Below the pieces are notes generated by a model. It saw only the letters and a list, made by a program, of their open reading frames with translations. It did no database searches and was not told the DNA's origin. Below are positions 36,433 through 44,276 of a stretch of DNA of 44,276 nt, one piece after another; the first letter of the stretch is position 1, and every line of letters starts with the position of its first letter. Source of the DNA: Streptomycetaceae bacterium (GTDB lineage: Bacteria; Actinomycetota; Actinomycetes; Nanopelagicales; Nanopelagicaceae); assembly GCA_027488575.1 (NCBI GenBank), contig JAIYBJ010000012.1, positions 1-44,276 on the forward strand, read 5' to 3'. Position numbers and translations under genes: made by a program.

Positions 36433-37518
36433 ATGCGTGAGTACATGTTCACATTGCTGCTTTCTGCAGCACTGTGTTATTTGATTACTCCATTCGTTAG
36501 AACACTTGCCACCAAATTTGGCGCTGTCGCATTGGTTCGCACGCGAGATGTGCACACAACACCAACTCCACGATGGGGCGGCGTAGCTATGTGGGCTGCG
36601 ATGTCTATTACTTTCATCATCGTTCAGCATCTCACCCTTGTTGGAAAATCCTTTGGTCACGAAGCACAAGGAATTTTCCTAGCAGGAACATTTCTTGTAC
36701 TCCTTGGAATGGCCGATGATCGCTTTCAATTAGATGCGCTAACTAAGTTGGCAGGCCAAGCTCTTGCAGCCGGAATCTTGCTTATCTATGGAATTCAAAT
36801 CTTGTGGCTACCGATTAACGGAGTAATTGCTCTGCCGCCAAGTATTGGCCAGCTAGTTACAGTTCTAATCGTCTTGGTCACGATTAACGCTGTTAACTTT
36901 ATTGATGGGCTAGATGGATTAGCAGCTGGCATTGTTGCTATTGCAGGTGCTGCATTCTTTACATTTGCTTATCTATTGGCAGTGGTGTGGGGCTTTAGCC
37001 GTGCGGGTGCGCCATCACTAATGACTGCAGTGCTGATCGGAATCTGCCTAGGTTTCTTGCCCCATAACTCTCACCCTGCGCGGATTTTTATGGGCGATTC
37101 CGGTTCGATGTTCTTAGGTTTATTGCTCGCATCTGCGGCAATTACATTGACGGGACAAGTAGATCCAAATGCAATTTCAGCAGTTGAAGCCGGGCCAACG
37201 TTGTTGCCACTGCTGTTGCCATTTGCTGTTCTTGCAATTCCGCTTGCAGATTTAGTTCTTGCAATTTCGCGGCGCGTGCTCGCTGGCCGTTCACCATTTG
37301 CTCCAGATAAAGATCATCTGCACCACAGATTACTTTCAGCAGGAAATTCACATGTAAGAACTGCCGTGATTATGTATTTGTGGACTGCAACGCTGGCTTT
37401 TCCGATAACCATTTCTGCGTTCGCACCAATGTGGGTCGCACTGTTGACCGCGGCCGCACTTGCGACAATCACAATTGTTGTTACACGAAGTGGAAAAAAG
37501 GATTCGGTATATGTCTGA
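36433..37518 (+). CDS. wecA: Undecaprenyl-phosphate N-acetylglucosaminyl-1-phosphate transferase (WecA/MraY family)
   Basis: 361 residues with about ten or eleven membrane helices. Hallmarks: GMADDRFQL (Asp-Asp), NFIDGLDGLAAG, FMGDSGSMFLG and the WecA-type cytoplasmic loop DKDHLHHRLL. It transfers GlcNAc-1-phosphate to undecaprenyl or decaprenyl phosphate, starting cell-wall linker or teichoic/arabinogalactan-type polymers. The Rv1302 position upstream of the ATP synthase operon is conserved. Its last codons overlap the atpI-like gene by eight bases. Confidence 0.95.
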   Translation: MREYMFTLLLSAALCYLITPFVRTLATKFGAVALVRTRDVHTTPTPRWGGVAMWAAMSITFIIVQHLTLVGKSFGHEAQGIFLAGTFLVLLGMADDRFQLDALTKLAGQALAAGILLIYGIQILWLPINGVIALPPSIGQLVTVLIVLVTINAVNFIDGLDGLAAGIVAIAGAAFFTFAYLLAVVWGFSRAGAPSLMTAVLIGICLGFLPHNSHPARIFMGDSGSMFLGLLLASAAITLTGQVDPNAISAVEAGPTLLPLLLPFAVLAIPLADLVLAISRRVLAGRSPFAPDKDHLHHRLLSAGNSHVRTAVIMYLWTATLAFPITISAFAPMWVALLTAAALATITIVVTRSGKKDSVYV

Positions 37519-37933
37519 TCAAAATAATTCCGAAACCATCATGTTACGTGGTGCCCTGAAGCCAACTTTGATTGTTGGAGTTTTGGCGATTGTTATCAGC
37601 ACAATTTTTGCAGGCATGCCTGGTTTTCTTGGAGCACTACTTGCCCAATTTGTTGTAATCATTTATTTCATAGTCCATCTTGGAGTTTCTCGAATATCAA
37701 GAAACCTAGATCCGATGAGCACAATGGCATTGGCAATGTTTTCTTACTTTACGAAATTGCTACTGGTCGGCGTATTTTTGTACCTAGTGAGCACCTTTAC
37801 TTCGCGCGAATCAATTAACCGAACCAGCTTTGGCGTTACTGCAATTGTGCTCACACTTGCGTGGCTAGGCGGAGAAATTGCCAGTTATGCGAAATTGCGC
37901 ATACATTTACCCCTGCCTGATTCAAAAAATTAG
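37511..37933 (+). CDS. atpI: AtpI-like ATP synthase-associated membrane protein
   Basis: 140 residues from the ATG at 37511, overlapping the end of wecA. Four hydrophobic helices (LIVGVLAIVISTIFAGMPG, ALLAQFVVIIYFIVHLGV, MALAMFSYFTKLLLVGVFLYL and a final one) match the small protein encoded before atpB in actinobacteria (Rv1303-like). AtpI homologues help assemble the c-ring and may carry Mg2+. Sequence identity in this family is low, so the name rests on topology and position. Confidence 0.82.
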   Translation: MSDQNNSETIMLRGALKPTLIVGVLAIVISTIFAGMPGFLGALLAQFVVIIYFIVHLGVSRISRNLDPMSTMALAMFSYFTKLLLVGVFLYLVSTFTSRESINRTSFGVTAIVLTLAWLGGEIASYAKLRIHLPLPDSKN

Positions 37934-37959
37934 CTAGACCACAGCGAAGGAGATTGCAC

Positions 37960-38148
37960 ATGGCACGTCGCGATGACAATGCTGCTTATTCGATAGTTGG
38001 TTATCTGCTCTCAGGGCTTCTTTTTTGGGGCGGCGTTGGCTGGGCTCTGGATAAATGGCTCGGGACTTCCTTTCTTCTTTTGGCCGGCCTACTTCTGGGC
38101 GCCGGTGCTGCTCTCTACCTAGTGTGGCTGCGTTTCGGGCGCGAATAA
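37960..38148 (+). CDS. atpZ: AtpZ-like small membrane protein
   Basis: 62 residues from the ATG at 37960 with AAGGAGA upstream. Two membrane helices flank a short loop: GYLLSGLLFWGGVGWALDKWLGTSFLLLAGLLLGAGAAL (quoted in part: GWALDKWLGT), the AtpZ/F0F1-ATPase accessory signature. In Bacillus, AtpI and AtpZ form a Mg2+/Ca2+ transporter tied to ATP synthase. Most actinobacterial atp operons I know have only the AtpI-like gene here. Confidence 0.8.
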   Translation: MARRDDNAAYSIVGYLLSGLLFWGGVGWALDKWLGTSFLLLAGLLLGAGAALYLVWLRFGRE

Positions 38149-38280
38149 GCCCCACTCTTTCGCCTTTTTCGATTTCACAGGGGAGGACTTTTCCCCATAG
38201 GGTTACCCGCAGAACGCATCCCCGGCGATCTAACTGGTAAGTCTGTTTAAATTCATTTGAGTTCATTTGAAGGAGAGTGC
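38149..38280 (+). promoter_or_regulatory. Leader region before atpB
   Basis: A 132-base gap, likely holding the main promoter of the atp operon. Seen in it: a small GGGGA/TCCCC hairpin (around 38179-38196), CATAGGGTT as a loose -10, and a direct repeat TTCATTTGA at 38252-38260 and 38262-38270 just before the AAGGAGA ribosome site of atpB. No firm promoter can be named. Confidence 0.3.
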
Positions 38281-39069
38281 GTGCGCTCGTTAGTGGTCTT
38301 TCGCGCAGAGGGTGAAGGCTTCGTCCCACCAAGTAGTAAAGACTTTGAACTCCCACCGATTTTTGGTGACAATGAATTCACAACAAAACCAATCTTTTTG
38401 ATTCTCTTTTCAGTCATCTTACTTTCAGTGTTTTTCCTGATGGCTTCGCGTAAAGCGTCCGTAGTTCCATCAAAACTTCAATTCGCAGGGGAATCTGTTT
38501 ATGCCTATGTTCGAAATGATCTTGGAAAAGAAATCATCGGCCACGAATTCATGCGCTTCGTGCCATATTTATTCACACTCTTTACATTTATTTTAGTTAA
38601 CAACATTTTCGGAATCGTTCCGTTGATTCAATTCCCGACGATGTCCCGAATTAGCTTTGCTTATGTACTCGGAATCATCACCTTCGGTGTCTTCCATTAC
38701 GTGGGTATTCGCCATCACGGAATTTTCAAGTACATGAAGGACATCCTCTTCATGCCAGGTGTTCCAAAACCTGTCTATATTCTTCTGACTCCAATTGAAA
38801 TTGCGACTTACTTGGTTGTTCGTCCACTCACAATCTCACTTCGTTTGTTCGCAAATATGTTCGCTGGTCACTTGCTGTTGATGATCTTTATTCTCGGTGG
38901 AGAGCACCTACTTCAGGGCGCCGTCGGTTTAAAGCTAGTTAGCCCATTTGCATTTGCATTCGGAATCGCTTTGACCTTTTTTGAGTTATTAGTTCAGTGT
39001 CTGCAGGCTTATATCTTCACCCTGTTGACAGCGCTTTACATCGGTGGCGCACTCGCCGATGAGCACTAA
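38281..39069 (+). CDS. atpB: ATP synthase subunit a
   Basis: 262 residues from the GTG at 38281, selected because AAGGAGA lies five bases upstream; a TTG at 38257 would put the ribosome site inside the gene. Five or six membrane helices; the essential arginine is in RPLTISLRLFANMFAGH. It forms the stator half-channels for protons against the c-ring. Confidence 0.96.
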   Translation: MRSLVVFRAEGEGFVPPSSKDFELPPIFGDNEFTTKPIFLILFSVILLSVFFLMASRKASVVPSKLQFAGESVYAYVRNDLGKEIIGHEFMRFVPYLFTLFTFILVNNIFGIVPLIQFPTMSRISFAYVLGIITFGVFHYVGIRHHGIFKYMKDILFMPGVPKPVYILLTPIEIATYLVVRPLTISLRLFANMFAGHLLLMIFILGGEHLLQGAVGLKLVSPFAFAFGIALTFFELLVQCLQAYIFTLLTALYIGGALADEH

Positions 39070-39133
39070 TTAGAGTTCCACAGACCTACAAAATGCACTA
39101 CACACCAGAGATATCAAGGGAAAGGTAAGAAAA

Positions 39134-39337
39134 ATGACAGGCACACTCAACCTCGTCGGTTACGGTCTTGCAGCAATTGGACCAGGACTTGCAGTTGGAA
39201 TGATCTTCGCGGCGTACATCAATGGCGTTGCACGTCAGCCAGAAGCACGCAGCGTTTTACAGCCAATCGCATTCCTAGGCTTTGCTATGGCTGAAGCTCT
39301 TGCGTTGTTCGGTCTCGTACTCGCATTCGTCCTCTAA
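39134..39337 (+). CDS. atpE: ATP synthase subunit c
   Basis: 67 residues, a compact helical hairpin. Helix 1 has the glycine pattern [12 protein letters not shown], the loop is ARQPEAR (Arg-Gln-Pro), and helix 2 has the ion-binding Glu54 in [11 protein letters not shown]. The residue after the glutamate is Ala rather than Ser/Thr, which favours protons over sodium. An AAGG site precedes the ATG. Confidence 0.97.
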   Translation: MTGTLNLVGYGLAAIGPGLAVGMIFAAYINGVARQPEARSVLQPIAFLGFAMAEALALFGLVLAFVL

Positions 39338-39385
39338 TTCATATTCGATAACTAGCTAACTAGACGACTAACAAGAGGAATACAT

Positions 39386-39919
39386 ATGTCATTCACATTG
39401 CTTGCAGCAGGTGGAGCGCCTAATCCGCTCTTGCCTCACACAGCAGAAATTGTTGTTGGTTTCGTTGCCTTCGGGTTGCTTTACATAGTCATGCGTCGGA
39501 GAGTTGTTCCGATGTTTGAAAAAGCATTCGCAGCACGTACCGAAGCGATTCAAGGTGGAATGGACCGTGCAGAAAAAGCACAGCTCGAAGCACAGCGTGC
39601 ACTTGTTCAATACAACGAACAACTTTCTAAAGCGCGCGAAGAAGCACAAACACTTCGCGAAGAAGCACGCGTTCAAGGATCAGCCATTGTCGAAGAGCTT
39701 CGTGCTAAAGCACAAGAAGAAGCAGCACGCATAACGGCAGCTGCACACGCATCCATTGAAGCAGAGCGTCAACAAGCAGTGACTTCACTTCGCAATGAAG
39801 TAGGAACACTTGCAGTTGAACTTGCATCAAAGATTGTTGGAGAAGCTCTGGAAGACCAGGCCCGTCAATCACGCATCGTGGATCGTTTCCTTGATGATTT
39901 AGAGAAGTCCAAGAAGTAA
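39386..39919 (+). CDS. atpF: ATP synthase subunit b
   Basis: 177 residues. One N-terminal membrane helix (EIVVGFVAFGLLYIVM) is followed by a long charged, right-handed-type coiled coil (EKAQLEAQRALVQYNEQLSKAREEAQTLREEA, in part) that forms the peripheral stalk with a second b subunit. AAGAGGA lies upstream of the ATG. The next gene starts 16 bases later. Confidence 0.95.
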   Translation: MSFTLLAAGGAPNPLLPHTAEIVVGFVAFGLLYIVMRRRVVPMFEKAFAARTEAIQGGMDRAEKAQLEAQRALVQYNEQLSKAREEAQTLREEARVQGSAIVEELRAKAQEEAARITAAAHASIEAERQQAVTSLRNEVGTLAVELASKIVGEALEDQARQSRIVDRFLDDLEKSKK

Positions 39920-39935
39920 GTAAGAGGAAAAAGTA

Positions 39936-40772
39936 ATGAGAAATCACTTCGGTGGCAGAAGCCGTCAATCACTTGTGATTGCACGCGGCTTAATTGATAC
40001 TGCAACAAAAGGCTCAACAGCCGACGCAGCATCAGCTCTTTCCACTGAACTCTTCTTTATTACCTCAGTTTTAAATTCAAATATCTCATTACGCAGAGCG
40101 GTCAATGATCCTTCTCGTGATGCGAAGTCAAAGGCAGTACTTCTAAAAGAGATACTCGGAAAGAGTGTTGGTGCATCAGCGCTAAATGTGATTACTGGTG
40201 TGAGTGAGTTGCGCTGGTCGGCATCATCAGATCTTGTAGAAGTACTAGAACAACTAGCAATCGAAGCGGAAGCATCAGCTGCAAATATCGCAAATGAATT
40301 AGATCGCGTAGAAAGCGAGCTCTTTACTGTTGCTCGCGCTATCTCGACCTCTTTTGAATTGCGTAGCGCCTTGATCACCGAAGGAGCAGAAAAGGCCAAA
40401 ACAGCTCTTATTGCAGAGCTACTTGGAAAGAACTCATCATCATCGACAACCAGACTCGTTAACCATGTTGTAAACAACTGGCGTGGACGTAGCGTTGAAG
40501 CCGCCTTTGATGATTATTTATACGCACTTGCTGCACGTCGCAATCGCCTCATCGCATTTGCACGCACAGCTGTGGCACTTACTTCTGCTCAGTACGACCG
40601 TTTAGTTTCAGCACTAACACAACAACTTGGCCAACCAGTTCGCGTAAATGTTGAAGTTGATCCATCCGTAATCGGTGGACTCTCAGTCAAATTTGCTGAC
40701 GAATTAGTTGATGGAACACTCGTAAATCGCATCGCATCAGCAGGTCGTTCATTTGCTGGTAAGAGTGCGTAA
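39936..40772 (+). CDS. atpH: ATP synthase subunit delta
   Basis: 278 residues, longer than the 180 usual in most bacteria but normal for actinobacteria; it is not the b-delta fusion seen in mycobacteria, since atpF precedes it and no membrane helix is present. The C-terminal block VRVNVEVDPSVIGGLSVKFADELVDGTL is the OSCP/delta signature (in part: DPSVIGGLSVKFADELVDG). It connects the F1 head to the b stalk. Confidence 0.95.
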   Translation: MRNHFGGRSRQSLVIARGLIDTATKGSTADAASALSTELFFITSVLNSNISLRRAVNDPSRDAKSKAVLLKEILGKSVGASALNVITGVSELRWSASSDLVEVLEQLAIEAEASAANIANELDRVESELFTVARAISTSFELRSALITEGAEKAKTALIAELLGKNSSSSTTRLVNHVVNNWRGRSVEAAFDDYLYALAARRNRLIAFARTAVALTSAQYDRLVSALTQQLGQPVRVNVEVDPSVIGGLSVKFADELVDGTLVNRIASAGRSFAGKSA

Positions 40773-40814
40773 AGAAGAATTCACTAGAGAAGAAAAAGGA
40801 AAAGGGAGAAAAAA

Positions 40815-42455
40815 ATGGCGGAGCTAACGATCCGACCTGATGAAATCCGTGATGCACTCGCGAATTTTGTTAAGTCATACGATCCAGGCGTTGCAGCTCG
40901 AGACGAAGTAGGAACTGTCAGCCAAGCTGGTGACGGTATTGCTCGCGTCGAAGGTCTGCCTTCAACAATGGCGAACGAACTCTTAAAGTTTGAGAACGGA
41001 ACGCTAGGACTTGCACTCAACCTCGACGTCCGCGAAATCGGTGTTGTTATTTTGGGTGGTTACGAAGGAATTGAAGAAGGAACATCAGTACGCGGAACAG
41101 GTGAAGTTCTCTCTGTTCCAGTTGGCGATGCTTTCCTTGGTCGCGTGGTTGATCCACTCGGTCGCCCAATTGATGGCAAAGGCGAAATTAAAGCTGATGC
41201 ACGTCGCGCACTTGAATTGCAGGCTCCCTCTGTAGTTCAACGTCAACCAGTTAAGGAACCACTTGCAACTGGTATTAAAGCTATTGACTCAATGACTGCG
41301 ATTGGTCGTGGACAGCGTCAGTTGATTATCGGTGACCGCCAAACCGGTAAGACAGCTGTTGCAATTGACACAATCATTAACCAACGCGAAAACTGGAAGT
41401 CTGGAGATCCAAAGAAGCAAGTAAAGTGCATTTACGTTGCTATTGGTCAAAAGGGTTCAACAATTGCATCCGTTAAGGGTGCACTTGAAGAAGCTGGTGC
41501 AATGGAATACACAACCATCGTTGCATCGCCTGCATCAGATCCAGCAGGATTTAAATACCTCGCTCCTTACACCGGTTCTGCAATTGGTCAGCACTGGATG
41601 TACAAGGGCGAGCACGTTCTTATTGTTTTTGATGATCTATCAAAGCAAGCTGAGGCGTATCGTTCAGTCTCATTGTTGCTACGTCGTCCACCAGGTCGCG
41701 AAGCGTACCCAGGCGATGTTTTCTACTTGCACTCACGTCTTCTAGAACGTTGCGCAAAGCTCTCCGACGAATTAGGCGGCGGTTCAATGACTGGACTTCC
41801 AATCATTGAAACAAAGGGAAATGACGTATCCGCGTTCATCCCTACAAACGTTATTTCTATTACTGATGGTCAGTGCTTCCTTGAAACAGATCTCTTTAAC
41901 GCAGGCGTACGCCCAGCGATTAACGTAGGTGTTTCTGTTTCTCGTGTAGGTAGCTCCGCACAAACAAAGGCGATGAAAAAGATCGCTGGTCGCTTGCGTC
42001 TTGACCTTGCACAGTTCCGTGAACTCGAAGCGTTCGCTGCTTTCGGTTCTGATCTAGATGCTGCATCAAAGGCACAGCTAGAACGCGGCGCTCGCATGGT
42101 TGAACTACTCAAGCAAGGTCAGTACTCACCATATTCACTAGAGCGTCAGATTGCATCAATCTGGGCTGGAACAACAGGAAAGCTCGATGATGTTGCAGTT
42201 GCAGATATTCGTCGCTTTGAATCAGAACTTCTTGATTTCATTGCACGCGAACGCAAAGCAATCTTCGATGTAATTTCAGAGACAAAGCAACTAGAAGATG
42301 ACACAGTTAAGTCACTCGAAGAAGCTGTCTCTGCATTTAAGAAGATCTTCGTTCCAAGCGTTGCTGCTGCAGTTAATGAAGCAGAAGCAGATGCTTTGGA
42401 TGGCGTTGAGGCAGAACAAATTACTAAGCACGTGCCACCGGCGGTGAAGAAGTAA
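40815..42455 (+). CDS. atpA: ATP synthase subunit alpha
   Basis: 546 residues, the actinobacterial length. Walker [16 protein letters not shown] near residue 172, the IGQKGSTIA motif, and [17 protein letters not shown] with the conserved arginine are present. It forms the hexamer with beta and binds non-catalytic nucleotide. AAAGGGAG precedes the ATG. The gap to atpG is three bases. Confidence 0.97.
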   Translation: MAELTIRPDEIRDALANFVKSYDPGVAARDEVGTVSQAGDGIARVEGLPSTMANELLKFENGTLGLALNLDVREIGVVILGGYEGIEEGTSVRGTGEVLSVPVGDAFLGRVVDPLGRPIDGKGEIKADARRALELQAPSVVQRQPVKEPLATGIKAIDSMTAIGRGQRQLIIGDRQTGKTAVAIDTIINQRENWKSGDPKKQVKCIYVAIGQKGSTIASVKGALEEAGAMEYTTIVASPASDPAGFKYLAPYTGSAIGQHWMYKGEHVLIVFDDLSKQAEAYRSVSLLLRRPPGREAYPGDVFYLHSRLLERCAKLSDELGGGSMTGLPIIETKGNDVSAFIPTNVISITDGQCFLETDLFNAGVRPAINVGVSVSRVGSSAQTKAMKKIAGRLRLDLAQFRELEAFAAFGSDLDAASKAQLERGARMVELLKQGQYSPYSLERQIASIWAGTTGKLDDVAVADIRRFESELLDFIARERKAIFDVISETKQLEDDTVKSLEEAVSAFKKIFVPSVAAAVNEAEADALDGVEAEQITKHVPPAVKK

Positions 42456-42458
42456 AAA

Positions 42459-44276
<1,818 letters not shown>

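Noticed and set aside
39936-40772. Delta subunit as a b-delta fusion like that of mycobacteria
   Set aside because: It has no N-terminal membrane helix and a separate complete atpF precedes it; its length is normal for other actinobacteria.

Overview
The window is a gene-dense piece of a chromosome from a streamlined actinobacterium (Actinomycetota). Three things point there. The order argS-lysA-hom-thrC-thrB-rho-rpmE-prfA-prmC-(Sua5-like)-glyA-wecA-atpI-atpBEFHAGD matches the actinobacterial order known from Mycobacterium tuberculosis (Rv1292 to Rv1310). clpS-DUF2017-mec-cysO-cysM-murI-rph-rdgB matches Rv1331 to Rv1341. DUF3039, DUF2017 and 13E12-type HNH proteins are also typical of the phylum. 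Base composition is clearly below 50% GC by eye, intergenic gaps are very short and many genes overlap by 1-4 bases. This suggests a small-genome freshwater lineage such as the acI/Nanopelagicales group; the lineage is an inference, the phylum is firm. No gap longer than 300 bases exists. The largest (23887-24081, 195 bases) holds the xylF operator region; the others (1437-1509, 18564-18704, 30444-30582, 32134-32246, 38149-38280) are described below where they show structure.

Layout. 1-2430: a 13E12/DUF222 HNH protein running off the left edge, divergent from a secreted HNH nuclease with an Excalibur tail. 2472-8293: tRNA hydroxylase trhO, a pirin with a clear palindromic operator inside its promoter, the three-gene proton-translocating transhydrogenase pntAA-pntAB-pntB, and argF. 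8328-15110: DUF3039, a secreted GH18 protein, clpS, DUF2017, the Mec-CysO-CysM cysteine-synthesis set, murI, rph, rdgB. 15166-19478: a less conserved envelope stretch with a lysine-rich, histone-H1-like membrane protein, an OafA-type acyltransferase, a coiled-coil protein with a lysine-rich tail, a hemolysin III/TrhA membrane protein, and tRNA-Leu(UAG). 19587-23886: a xylose cassette, xylA convergent with xylF-xylG-xylH. 24082-30443: argS and the lysine/threonine genes. 30583-37518: transcription termination and translation genes, glyA and the WecA-type glycosyltransferase. 37511 to the right edge: the F1Fo ATP synthase operon, ending inside atpD.

How it works together. The ATP synthase and the transhydrogenase both use the proton gradient, making ATP and NADPH. 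The xylose transporter and isomerase feed carbon, although no xylulokinase is present here. argF, lysA, hom, thrC, thrB, cysM and glyA supply amino acids. The most unusual items are: a Sua5/TsaC-family protein at the conserved locus that has lost its key active-site motifs; the pair of lysine-tailed proteins (one membrane-anchored, one coiled-coil) around an acyltransferase; a recurrent TAnnnT box 6-7 bases before start codons, indicating widespread leaderless transcription; and several perfect palindromes at promoters.
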